NCBI GenBank assembly: GCA_028818855.1
Contig: JAPPMY010000230.1
Location: forward strand, 1 to 42,098
From: Rhodospirillales bacterium
GTDB taxonomy: Bacteria; Pseudomonadota; Alphaproteobacteria; UBA828
DNA: 42,098 nt
Reading direction: 5' to 3'
Shown here: piece by piece, positions 31,784-40,538 of the stretch
How the letters are laid out: each line of letters opens with the position of its first letter
Numbering within the stretch: position 1 is the stretch's first letter
Position numbers and translations under genes: made by a program
The notes under the pieces: generated by a model
The model's input: the letters and a program-made list of their open reading frames with translations, nothing else
Database searches by the model: none
Told to the model about the DNA's origin: nothing

Positions 31784-34558
31784 CTACTTCGCGCCCCGGG
31801 CCGCGATCTGACGCGCCACGACGAGGCCGGCGACGATCAGGCCCACGCCAAGCTGCAGCAGGGTCTTGCCGTCCTCGGAGTTGAACAGCAGGTCCACCGA
31901 CTGCGGCGAGGTCATGCTCTGGACCCCGAGCACCACGGGCGGCATCAGCATCAGAACCAGAAGCGTGAGCCGCGTCTGCGCCGTCGACGCCTTCGCCTTC
32001 AGCCCCGTCGTGCGCCGCTCCCGAAGCGTGGCCGCGAGATTCGAGAACGACTGGGAGATGCTGCCCCCCGCACGCCGCTGAAGCCGGATCACCGCGGCGA
32101 ACAGCGTGAACTCCGCAAGACGCACCCGGCCTGCAACCATCCCGAGCGCGGTGTCGGCGTCCAGGCCGGCCAGAAGAGCGTCCGAGACCTCTTCCAGAAC
32201 CCCCTTCACCGGCTGCTGCGCGTCCTCGGCAACCTTGCCAAGCGCCTCCAGCGGCGGCAGGCCTGCGCCGGAGAGCCGCACGATCTGGTCCACGATCTCC
32301 GGGAACTGCTGGATGAACTGGTGCTCCATGCGCGCCTGGACCCGGCGCAGGAAGAACCAGGCGCCGGCGAAGCCCGCGATGGCGGCAGCGGGCAGCGACA
32401 ACCACCCCGACATCCCCAGCACCCACATCCCCGCCCAGACCAGGGCGGCCGCAAGAACGCCGACGCCCACGAGGCGCGGGAACACGCGCGGCGCGTCGAT
32501 CAGCGGGTAGCGCCGCTCGATCCGGTGCCAGAGCCACGAAAGCCGGGACTTCGGACGCGTGGGGCGGAAGATGCTCTCCTCCGGCGCGACCCGCTCCACG
32601 GGGCCGTGTCCGGTGAGCGGCGCACCGACCGACTGAAGCCGCGCCCGCAACGCCTTGTCCTGGCGGCGAAGCCACAGAAAGGCCCCGGACAGGCCGAGAA
32701 GCAGGATTGGGCCGCCGACAATGACCATCCTGTTCTCGGACAAGAGGTCCCACGGAAGCGAAGCGACCGCAGCCTGAGCCGCCCTCGCGGCCGCCGGCGG
32801 CTCGACCGCCCCGACTGCCGACGCCCTTTGGCCGGCAGGCTCCTCGGCAGCAGGTGCCGCAGCGCGACGGTTCGTCGCCGGCGCGCCCAGGGAATTGAGA
32901 GCCGGCAACGCCCCCACGCCGCTCTTTGCCGGCCCGACTCCCCGCTGCGAGACCGCCGAGAGCCCCACCGCCTCGATCGCAGCCGCCGCCGAGGCGCCCT
33001 CGCCGGCGAGCGACGCGCCGGGTGCCGGGAGCTGCACACCAGGGTCCGCGCGATCGACGTCTGCCGCCGCGAGCGCATCGCGCGGTGCGACGCCGAACGC
33101 GGCGGGCTGTTCGCTCCGCACCGGCGTTCCTTCCCCCGGGAAGGGGGCGAACTCCGCCGTCGCTACCGGTCCAACCGCGGAGGACGGCACTGACTCCCGA
33201 CCGACAGCCTCCTCCGAGGCACCGTCGAGGTCGTGCCGGGCCATAGTGAGTGCGCGCAGGGTCTCGGGCGCTGGACCCGCATCCCTGGCGTTCTCTGCCG
33301 GAGCGCTCTCCGGGAGCGGGGCGGCCACGAGCTCGACCGCCTTCTCCGCCGCACCCATCGGGTCGACAGCGCCCGAGAGACCGACACCGCCGGCCAGTTG
33401 CTGCACGAGGACGCTCCCGGGATCGGCGGATGTTGCCGCAAGCGGATGCCGCCCCTCGATACCCGGCAAACCCGGCTGCCCGTCCTGCCGCAGCACCTCC
33501 TCCGCCGAGGGAGAGAAGACGGATTGCGCCTCCAACCCGGACTCCACTTCACCGGCCGGCACCGCACGGCCGCCGGCACGCATCGCCGGGTCAAGTCCGA
33601 GATCGGACCGACCCGAAGAGAGCGGGTGCAAGGCCTCGGGCTCCGATCCTGCCTCCAGGGCGGCTTCCGGACGCGAGGCAGTCTGGAGGGCGTCTCCGAA
33701 CACGACGTCGCTGACCGCTCTGCCGCGCACGAACCGGACGGTTTGATGCCGCAGGCTCTCCGGCGGCTGGGCTGACGGCCCTGCCATGTCGGCCGCATCG
33801 AACGCCTCACCCGCAGCGCCGGCGGCAGCCGTCGGGCGCAAGGCAAGCGAGAGCTGGCCCTCGAGCGCGGCCAGGGCAACAAGGCCAGTCTGAGAGGGCA
33901 GGACCTCCAGTGTCGCCGTTACGGTCTCCCGGCGCTCCACCTCGTCCCTCGGCGGGGCCGCGCCCGCAGCGCCACCGGTCTGCCGGTCCAGGGCAACGAC
34001 GCGCACGTTCTCCAAGAACCTTCGCCCCAGCACGCTCTGCCGGCTGCTCTCGCGCGAACGCGCAGTCAGAACCACGTCCACGCGGTCCCCCGGATGGACA
34101 AGCCCCAGGATGCCCTTGGCAGCCCCGAGCGTGACGGTGACGGCGCGCATGCCTGGCTTCAGCACCGTGGCCAGAAACTGCCCGTGCCCGGGTGCCACCA
34201 GGGAGAGCCGCGTCAGCGGCGTGCCCGCTTCGACCGCCTCGCGAACCCCGTAGCCGTAAGGCATGTCCTCCGGACCGAGGCCCCCGATCTCGAAATGCCC
34301 GGGCCCGACCAGGTGCTCTTCGATGCCGACCTCGGTGACATGCCCGTCCGCAAGCAGCGTGCCGGCCGGCAGGAACCGCGCGGCCGCAAGCACCGGGACC
34401 GGTCCCGCCCTTTCCTCGGCGACCAGCACATGCGCAGCCTGCTGCACCCGTGCCGCCGCCCGGCTCTGCCCGGCCGGAAGGACCAGGAGCATCGCGAGCA
34501 CGGCCACGAGCACGGGCACGCTGCCCGGAAGCACGATGACGCTGTGGCAGCGCCTCAC
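31784..34558 (-). CDS. CpaB-TadB fusion protein
   Basis: This is a single frame of 924 aa from a GTG at 34558 that overlaps the cpaF stop by four bases (GTGA). The N-terminal 270 residues are CpaB: anchor (VIVLPGSVPVLVAVLAMLLV), SAF-type part (VLAAARFLPAGTLLADGHV) and RcpC-type part (VLKPGMRAVTVTLG, VHPGDRVDVVLTA, EVLPSQTGLVALAALEGQLS). Residues about 270-600 are a P/A/E-rich linker that contains one BON-like module (about 381-440). From about 609 a membrane segment (IVGGPILLLGLSGAFLWL) leads into TadB: a pair of segments, the T2SSF domain (QFPEIVDQIVRLSGAGLPPL, LQRRAGGSISQSFSNLA) and two last segments. Topology agrees: CpaB and linker outside, positive residues after the 609 segment inside. 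There is no stop or frameshift at the junction. Confidence 0.92.
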   Translation of the reverse strand: MRRCHSVIVLPGSVPVLVAVLAMLLVLPAGQSRAAARVQQAAHVLVAEERAGPVPVLAAARFLPAGTLLADGHVTEVGIEEHLVGPGHFEIGGLGPEDMPYGYGVREAVEAGTPLTRLSLVAPGHGQFLATVLKPGMRAVTVTLGAAKGILGLVHPGDRVDVVLTARSRESSRQSVLGRRFLENVRVVALDRQTGGAAGAAPPRDEVERRETVTATLEVLPSQTGLVALAALEGQLSLALRPTAAAGAAGEAFDAADMAGPSAQPPESLRHQTVRFVRGRAVSDVVFGDALQTASRPEAALEAGSEPEALHPLSSGRSDLGLDPAMRAGGRAVPAGEVESGLEAQSVFSPSAEEVLRQDGQPGLPGIEGRHPLAATSADPGSVLVQQLAGGVGLSGAVDPMGAAEKAVELVAAPLPESAPAENARDAGPAPETLRALTMARHDLDGASEEAVGRESVPSSAVGPVATAEFAPFPGEGTPVRSEQPAAFGVAPRDALAAADVDRADPGVQLPAPGASLAGEGASAAAAIEAVGLSAVSQRGVGPAKSGVGALPALNSLGAPATNRRAAAPAAEEPAGQRASAVGAVEPPAAARAAQAAVASLPWDLLSENRMVIVGGPILLLGLSGAFLWLRRQDKALRARLQSVGAPLTGHGPVERVAPEESIFRPTRPKSRLSWLWHRIERRYPLIDAPRVFPRLVGVGVLAAALVWAGMWVLGMSGWLSLPAAAIAGFAGAWFFLRRVQARMEHQFIQQFPEIVDQIVRLSGAGLPPLEALGKVAEDAQQPVKGVLEEVSDALLAGLDADTALGMVAGRVRLAEFTLFAAVIRLQRRAGGSISQSFSNLAATLRERRTTGLKAKASTAQTRLTLLVLMLMPPVVLGVQSMTSPQSVDLLFNSEDGKTLLQLGVGLIVAGLVVARQIAARGAK
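33230..33415 (-). repeat. Lone BON-like module in the CpaB-TadB linker
   Basis: The stretch reads VLVQQLAGGVGLSGAVDP, then AAEKAVELVAAPLPES and PETLRAL. It aligns without gaps to the secretin unit VEVQQLARGVALTGDVDS, AADLALRLATASLPEG, PLRVL. It is the only copy I find outside the secretin array. Confidence 0.8.
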
Positions 34559-35964
34559 GTCTGCGCCTCCCCGATCCGGGGGTCCGCCTTGAGTGCCGCC
34601 AGCAGGTTGTCCCGCAGGCTCACGGCATCCACAGCCTCCATCCACGACGGCTGCCTGCCGGACGTCTCGAAGATGTGCCGGGTCTCCGCCGTCGGACGCC
34701 GACGCCACAGCTCTTCCGTGGTCACGATGTCGTTCTCGAGACCCACCACGTTGGTCAGGCTGGTCACGCAGCGATGTCCGGTGCGAAGCCGCGCAAGCTG
34801 CACGATCATGTCCACGCTCGATGCGATCTGGCGCCGGATCGCAGGCAGCGGCATCTCCGTGCCCGCCATCATCAGCATGTTCTCCAGACGCGTCAGCGCG
34901 TCGCGCGGACTGTTCGCGTGCAGCGTGCACATGGACCCCGGATGGCCGGTGTTCATCGCCTGCAGCATCTCCGTCGCCTCGCCGCCCCGCACCTCGCCCA
35001 CGATGATGCGGTCGGGGCGCATCCGCAGCGTGTTCACCAGCAGGTCCCTCATGGTCACCTCGCCGGTGCCCTCCGCGCTCATGGTCCGGGTCTCCAGCCG
35101 CACCACGTGCGGCTGCTGCAGCTGCAGCTCCGCCGCGTCCTCGATGGTCACCAGACGCTCGCCGTGGTCGATATGCTGCGACAGCGCGTTCATGAACGTC
35201 GTCTTGCCCGAGCCCGTGCCGCCGCTGATCAGGACGTTGAGCCGCGCCTTCACGCAGATCCGGAACACCTCGGCCATGGCCGCCGACATCACCTGGCGCT
35301 CCGCCATCTCCTCGAGCCCGATCCCCTTCAGCGTGAAGCGCCGGATCGAGACCGCAGCCCCGTCGATCGCAAGCGGCGGGATGATGATGTTGACCCGCGA
35401 GCCGTCGGGAAGACGCGCATCCACCATGGGGTTGGACTCGTCCACCCTGCGCCCCACCCAGCCCGCGATCCGCTGGGCGATATGGAGAAGGTGCTCGGCG
35501 TCGCGGAAGCGCACGTCCACCTGCTGCAGCTGCCCGTTCCGCTCCACGTAGACCGAATCCATGCCGTTGATCAGGATGTCGGAGACGCGCCGGTCCAGCA
35601 GCAGCGGCTCGACCGGCCCCAGGCCCTTGATGTCGTGGACGAGCTGGGTGACCACCTGCTGGCGGTCGAGCGGGCTGAGGTCCGGCAGACCCGCCTCGCC
35701 GGTCTCCAGGAACCCCAGCAGCTGCGAGGCCAGGCGCTCGTTGTCGAGCTCCGCGATCTTCGTCATGTCGAGCGACTTGACGATCGTCGGATGTATCTTC
35801 GAGACGATTTCGGAGATGCCGCCGCTGCTCCTGCCGCGCGGCCGGGGCGGGCTCCCCTGCTCCGGCGCGGCAGCCGGGGCAGGGGCCGGCGCGGCCCGCG
35901 CCGCCTTGGGCGCAGGTATCGGAGCAGCTGGCCGGGGGCGGCGGCCGAAGGCGCGGGCTGCCAT
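34555..35964 (-). CDS. cpaF: CpaF/TadA pilus motor ATPase
   Basis: This is a 469-aa protein from the ATG at 35964, two bases after the giant cpaE stop. After a P/A/R-rich N terminus of about 50 residues comes the type II/IV secretion ATPase: an N-terminal domain (HDIKGLGPVEPLLLD, VSDILINGMDSVYVE), Walker A (GGTGSGKTT at about 247), the Asp box (LVTIEDAAELQLQQPHVVRL), Walker B (RIIVGEVRGGEA at about 321) and the His box (TGHPGSMCTLHANSPRDAL). The hexamer drives Flp pilin assembly at the inner membrane with TadB and TadC. Its stop overlaps the GTG of the CpaB-TadB fusion, which implies coupled translation. A longer frame runs up to 36711 but only inside cpaE in another phase, so it is rejected. 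Confidence 0.96.
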   Translation of the reverse strand: MAARAFGRRPRPAAPIPAPKAARAAPAPAPAAAPEQGSPPRPRGRSSGGISEIVSKIHPTIVKSLDMTKIAELDNERLASQLLGFLETGEAGLPDLSPLDRQQVVTQLVHDIKGLGPVEPLLLDRRVSDILINGMDSVYVERNGQLQQVDVRFRDAEHLLHIAQRIAGWVGRRVDESNPMVDARLPDGSRVNIIIPPLAIDGAAVSIRRFTLKGIGLEEMAERQVMSAAMAEVFRICVKARLNVLISGGTGSGKTTFMNALSQHIDHGERLVTIEDAAELQLQQPHVVRLETRTMSAEGTGEVTMRDLLVNTLRMRPDRIIVGEVRGGEATEMLQAMNTGHPGSMCTLHANSPRDALTRLENMLMMAGTEMPLPAIRRQIASSVDMIVQLARLRTGHRCVTSLTNVVGLENDIVTTEELWRRRPTAETRHIFETSGRQPSWMEAVDAVSLRDNLLAALKADPRIGEAQT

Positions 35965-35966
35965 GG

Positions 35967-38900
35967 TCACGCCGCTCTGGCGGAGACGAGCGCCGCCATG
36001 GCCTCGGATCCCGCCGACGCCTCCATCAGGCGGTCCGTCAGCGCCGCCACGGGCTTGCGCAGGGAGCGGGGCAGCGTTCCCTGGGGCCAGCCTCGATCGG
36101 CCGTCTCCGGAACGGCGGGATCGAACGGGATCGTCGCGTCGGGATCGATCCCGATCCCGACCTCGCGCAGGGCCTGCCCCGAACCGTTGCGCCTGAAGGC
36201 GCGCGTGTGGTTCTGCACGAACACCAGGGGCCGGCCGGCGTCCAGCAGGTCGATCGTGCGCCCGAGATGACGCGTCTTGTCCGCCGTCGGCTCCGCGACG
36301 AACACCCTCGTGTCGACCTCGGCGCAGGGGAGAAAGCGCATCCCCGCTTCGTCGAGGCCGTCCAGCAGCACCAGCTGCGAGCGCTGCCTCAGCGCCGCCA
36401 GCAGACGGTCCACCGCCGCAGCCGTGGCCGCAGCCGGATGCTCCGGGCTCCAGCGATGGGCATACACCTCGATCCGGTCCGAGCGCCGCCCGCAGACGCC
36501 GTCCAGCGACTCGGGCTCCACCGGAATCCTGTCCGCCGTCTCGAGGAGCTGGTCCAGACCGGCCACGGGCTCGACCCCCAGGGCCAGCGCCGCCGCCGCA
36601 ACCGAGCGGCTCAGATCCAGCACCGAGACGTAGCAGCCGCGCGACGCCGCCTGCAGCGCCGTCGCGGTCGCCAGCGTCGTCGCACCGCTGCCCCCGCAGC
36701 CGATGAAGCACGCGACACGGCCGCCGGAGCGGCTACCCGCCTCATCCCCGAGGGCGCGCGACGCCACCCCGCGCACCGACTCCGCCGTCAGCGGCTTGGC
36801 CAGATAGTCGCTGACGCCCGACAGCAGCAGCTCCCGGCCCGGGCGCGCGGTGACGTCGGAGCCCACGGCCACCACCACGGTGCCGACCTCGCACACCGCC
36901 GCCAGCTCGTGAATGGCGCCCGCTGGATAGGGGACCCCGTCGATATCCACGATGACCAGCGGTGCCGTGCGGCCCTCGGCCAGCGCCGCGATCGCAGCCC
37001 TCAGCCCGCCCTGCCACACCTGCGGCTCGGCGGTCCCGGCGGAGGCGGACCCGAAGCCCAGCAGCCCGTCGCGCAGCGCCAACTCTGTCTCCGCATCGGT
37101 CGCGAAGGCCAGGGCTGCCGCAGGGCCGGGAGACGCCGTCTCGAGGACGATATCCGCGTACTCATCCGCCGGTTCGAGGCGGGACACGCCTGAATGATCG
37201 GGGTCGGCGTCCGGCAGGGAGACGTCGAAGGCGGGCTCCGGAGCGGACGGTGAACGGGTGTCGGTGCCGGCGCTCCGGCCAGGGGCTTCCAGCGTGGAGT
37301 CCGGAGCACCGGTCTCTCCGGACGACACCGGCGACACTCCGTCAAGCTCCAGCACAAGCGTGTCGTCGAACTCGATCCCGGGTGCAGCGGCGGAAGCGTC
37401 GGGGCCGATGGCGCCGGCGGGCGCGAGGCCGCCGTGTTCTTCGTCCCGTTCGACCTCGGTCGGGACGGCGGGCGCCTGCGCCTCGACCGACTCTGTAAGG
37501 ACCTCGGCGCTTGCGTACTCGGGAGACGCGTCGTCCCGTGAGGGCGCGTCCTCCACCTGCGGCGCGGCTGCAATGCCATGCGGCCGCTCGTCTTCGGACT
37601 GGGGCGAAGCCGCTTCGGGCGGCCCGGCGGGCTCGCCAGCTGACGCCGCCTCCGCGTCGGCGGTCTGCCGCGGCAGCGACCCGTCGTGGCTCCCGGCAGT
37701 TCCGGGGGGCTCCGTGCGGCTCAAGTCGGGCAGGTGAATGACGGAGACGGCGCCGTCGTCCGGCTCGGACTCTAAGTCATCCAGGTATTCCGTCGGGGCG
37801 GCAGCCGCCGTCTTGCCGAGGCTAGTCCGGTCGAAGGGATCTGCGGACTCGGATGCTGCCGGCGGGACTGCAGAAGCACCGGCGACTTCGATCGTCCGGG
37901 CAATCGTTGCTTCAACTGTTCCCGTGTCTTCTCCGGGCGACTCGGTCGTGGGCTCGACGGACCCGGGGAGCGGGGACGCTTCCCCGCGCGGGTCGCCGGG
38001 ACTGTCGAGGCCTTTCGGTACGATCGGGGCAGACCGCGCTTCGGAGCTCTCGGGCCCGGTTGGCACGATGACATCCGCGTCCTCCGAACAAGGGACATTC
38101 GCTGCGCCTGGATCGCCCTGCTCCGGTGCGCTGTCTGAACCGCGTGCCGCTGCAGTGCCGCTTCCGGGCAGTTCCGCGCCGGCCGAGTCGATGGCCTCGC
38201 CGGCGGAAGCCGCCACCACGTCGGCGATCTGACGCAGGAGCGCCTCGTCGCGGCCGACGTCGGTTCCCGAAGTGAACGAGCCGCTCGGATCGGGCAGGTG
38301 ACTGACCGTTCCGCTGCCGTCCTCCGACTCCATGTCCCCTTCACCGGGGTCTCCGGTCGTGGCGACGTTCACCGGCTCATCGGCATCCGCCGGGTCCAAG
38401 GGCGACTCGGCCTCGGGTACTGTCGGCCGAGCAGGCGGCGGTGCTTCCGCAGACAGGTCGCTGCGCCTGTCGAGCCGTCCGAGTGCGGCCGGAGCAGAGT
38501 CTTCTTGCGTTCCCTTCGATTCTGACCGGGTGATCTTGGCCGCACCCGCTGAACGCACCGCAACTTCATCGTCTGCATCGCTTTGTTCCAACAGGCCCGC
38601 ATCGCCGGACGGCGCGGCACCGGTCTCTTGAGAGTCCGTTTCGGCCGACATTGCAGGCCCGGCGGCGGACGCCGTCACCCCGTCGGCGATCCGGCGCATC
38701 GGCGACTCCTCGTGGCCGGCGTCGGTACCGGAAGGTGGAGAACCGCCCAAATCCCGCAGACGACGGACGGGCTCAGCTTCATCGCCGGTCGCCACGCCAT
38801 CTCCACAGGCGGCAACCGCAGCCAGTGACTCGACCGTGTCGGCCTGGTCGATGGACTGCCCGATGTCGGGTTTGAGCGACTCGAGTCGCTCAAGAGTCTT

Positions 38901-40403
38901 CGGGCGAACATCAGTAGCCGCGGGGACATCCGCATCCAGCGAGTCGACTTCGAGCGGGAGGTGAGATTCCCGATTTGTCAGCGAATCGACGCCCGCCCCC
39001 TGCCGGGTATCGTGATCCGTGGAAGTAGCCGCCAGATCGGCCGCATCGGCACGGTCCGAAGAGCCCGAGTCCGAAGAGACCGCAGGCGAATCCGCGATTT
39101 GCCGAAGGAGAGTGCTGTCCAGGAGAGCAGCAGCCGCGTCGGCCTTGGCCTCAATGCCCCCGTCGGAACGGTCGCCTGAGGCTTCGTCGCCTGTTTCGGG
39201 CTTCTCGTCCACGGGCGAAGCGGCTCGCGCGCCGGCTTCGGCGGGCCCGGGCAAGGTTGAGTCATCCGCTTCACTGTCGCCGGCGGCTCCCTTGGCAACG
39301 GCAGCAGCCGATCCGGCTTCGGTGTTGGTGGAAGTCCCGTCCTGGCCCGCAGACTGCGACTCATCCGGCCTTGCCTTGCCCATGGACTGGCCTGCGCCGT
39401 CATCAGGCGCGAGGAGTTGCGCGGATGCGCCGTCCGGCGCCTCGACGGCCTCGGTGGCATCCGGACCCCGCGACACGGCGCCTAAGAGCGGATCGTGAAC
39501 CCGACTGCGCGGACCATCATTCCCGCCGCCCTCCGGATGCGGATCCTGGAACAGCGGTGCGTCCATCGTGAGACCGGCTGCATCGGTCTCGCCCGAAACG
39601 GTCGAATCGGAAGAAACCGTGGGCGCCTCCGCGATGTCCCGGAGGAGGGTGTCGGCCAGGGAGGCTGCAGCGTTGGCGGTGTTGGCCGCCGCGGTCCGAT
39701 CCGAGCCGTCGGTCCCGGCCCCATCGCTTCGGACGCCGTGCTCGTTCCCGGATGGATCGGTGGCTGCCTGCGGCCAGTCCGCTCCAGACGAGGTCTCGAT
39801 ACCTGTGTTTTGGACACCTGTGCCTTCGGTACTCGTCTCTACGGCGCTCGTGTCTGCGACACTTGTGTCTGCGGCACTCGTATCTCGTTCGACGATGTCT
39901 CCGGCCGAGGGTGCGGCATGCGAACTACCGGCATCGGCCCTGTCGCGTGCCGGGTCGCCGTCCCCGGTAGCCGGGCCTGCAGCGTCGGCGAGATCTGTCG
40001 GTTCCGCGCGGCGGGCGCCGTGTTCGATCGGAACATCGGGCGTCTCGTGGTTCGTGGGCAGATGCACCGCAGGACTATCGTCGGCGATGCGCTCAGGATC
40101 GGCGGATTCCTGCAGGGCATGGGTAGGCGACTCGGCAAACTCGGACACCGACTCGGCAAGAGCGTCTTCGAGTCGCGCCTCCCCGGTACCATTGCCGCCA
40201 GCGTCCGCTTCGCCCCGGACGGGAGACCCGGCGGTTGAGCCGGCGAGCGCGGCTTCCTCGGACGAAATGGCCGCAGCATCGGCGAGCAGAGCCTCCAGAG
40301 CGCCCAGGTCGGGGGCGCCCTGCCGCGTCTCCGACTTACGGACTCGGTCGCTCGGCGGACGCGCCTCGGCGAATGCGACCGGGCTGGAGGCGCCGAGAGT
40401 CAT
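35967..40403 (-). CDS. cpaE: Giant CpaE/TadZ-like ATPase with disordered N-terminal extension, 1478 aa
   Basis: The last 360 residues are a recognisable CpaE/TadZ: a receiver-like domain at about 1120-1225 (LVIVDIDGVPYPAG, GTVVVAVGSDVTA, SGVSDYLAKPLTAESV), then a MinD/ParA-type ATPase with P-loop GCGGSGATT at about 1235 and VLDLSRS. The P-loop lacks the signature lysine in front, as in the second CpaE. The first 1100 residues are acidic and rich in A, D, E, S, G and P, with no hydrophobic core, so they are probably disordered. A motif like LLRQIADxxAxS recurs at least five times within them, and a DTSAA-type pentapeptide run is present. The usual length of CpaE/TadZ is about 370-520. The frame is intact and is joined to cpaF by 2 bases. 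It probably places the machine in the cell; the extension may recruit partners. Confidence 0.88.
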   Translation of the reverse strand: MTLGASSPVAFAEARPPSDRVRKSETRQGAPDLGALEALLADAAAISSEEAALAGSTAGSPVRGEADAGGNGTGEARLEDALAESVSEFAESPTHALQESADPERIADDSPAVHLPTNHETPDVPIEHGARRAEPTDLADAAGPATGDGDPARDRADAGSSHAAPSAGDIVERDTSAADTSVADTSAVETSTEGTGVQNTGIETSSGADWPQAATDPSGNEHGVRSDGAGTDGSDRTAAANTANAAASLADTLLRDIAEAPTVSSDSTVSGETDAAGLTMDAPLFQDPHPEGGGNDGPRSRVHDPLLGAVSRGPDATEAVEAPDGASAQLLAPDDGAGQSMGKARPDESQSAGQDGTSTNTEAGSAAAVAKGAAGDSEADDSTLPGPAEAGARAASPVDEKPETGDEASGDRSDGGIEAKADAAAALLDSTLLRQIADSPAVSSDSGSSDRADAADLAATSTDHDTRQGAGVDSLTNRESHLPLEVDSLDADVPAATDVRPKTLERLESLKPDIGQSIDQADTVESLAAVAACGDGVATGDEAEPVRRLRDLGGSPPSGTDAGHEESPMRRIADGVTASAAGPAMSAETDSQETGAAPSGDAGLLEQSDADDEVAVRSAGAAKITRSESKGTQEDSAPAALGRLDRRSDLSAEAPPPARPTVPEAESPLDPADADEPVNVATTGDPGEGDMESEDGSGTVSHLPDPSGSFTSGTDVGRDEALLRQIADVVAASAGEAIDSAGAELPGSGTAAARGSDSAPEQGDPGAANVPCSEDADVIVPTGPESSEARSAPIVPKGLDSPGDPRGEASPLPGSVEPTTESPGEDTGTVEATIARTIEVAGASAVPPAASESADPFDRTSLGKTAAAAPTEYLDDLESEPDDGAVSVIHLPDLSRTEPPGTAGSHDGSLPRQTADAEAASAGEPAGPPEAASPQSEDERPHGIAAAPQVEDAPSRDDASPEYASAEVLTESVEAQAPAVPTEVERDEEHGGLAPAGAIGPDASAAAPGIEFDDTLVLELDGVSPVSSGETGAPDSTLEAPGRSAGTDTRSPSAPEPAFDVSLPDADPDHSGVSRLEPADEYADIVLETASPGPAAALAFATDAETELALRDGLLGFGSASAGTAEPQVWQGGLRAAIAALAEGRTAPLVIVDIDGVPYPAGAIHELAAVCEVGTVVVAVGSDVTARPGRELLLSGVSDYLAKPLTAESVRGVASRALGDEAGSRSGGRVACFIGCGGSGATTLATATALQAASRGCYVSVLDLSRSVAAAALALGVEPVAGLDQLLETADRIPVEPESLDGVCGRRSDRIEVYAHRWSPEHPAAATAAAVDRLLAALRQRSQLVLLDGLDEAGMRFLPCAEVDTRVFVAEPTADKTRHLGRTIDLLDAGRPLVFVQNHTRAFRRNGSGQALREVGIGIDPDATIPFDPAVPETADRGWPQGTLPRSLRKPVAALTDRLMEASAGSEAMAALVSARAA
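37620..39660 (-). repeat. Degenerate long repeats in the CpaE extension
   Basis: The motif appears as DTLLRDIAEAPTVSSDS (near 39640), STLLRQIADSPAVSSDS (39105), SPMRRIADGVTASAAG (38700), ALLRQIADVVAASAGE (38235) and SLPRQTADAEAASAGE (37665). Spacing is about 400-570 bases. The last three are also preceded by a similar segment (RLRDLGGSPPSGTDAG, HLPDPSGSFTSGTDVG, HLPDLSRTEPPGTAGS). This points to internal duplication of blocks of roughly 150 residues. Confidence 0.75.
39792..39895 (-). repeat. Short 15-bp repeats coding DTSxA-type pentapeptides in CpaE
   Basis: The translated stretch runs DTSAADTSVADTSAVETS and continues in degenerate form (TEGTGVQNTGIETS). The underlying DNA repeats about every 15 bases (GTCTGCGACACTTGT-like). 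It is in frame and lies in the disordered extension. Confidence 0.8.
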
Positions 40404-40538
40404 GGCCGCCGCGCTCCCTCGCCACCGCCAGGACCGATCGTTGCGGCCCGCCGGCCACAGCTGTCGTTCCGGCGTCTTCCGTGACGGCCGGTCATCGGCG
40501 CAGAAACGCCCGTACCGGAAGGTGCGCGCTTCATCTCT

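Noticed and set aside
35967..36711. Extended upstream frame for cpaF reaching into cpaE
   Set aside because: The extra residues are a shifted reading of the CpaE ATPase domain. The ATG at 35964 gives the family's normal length and stands 2 bases after the cpaE stop.
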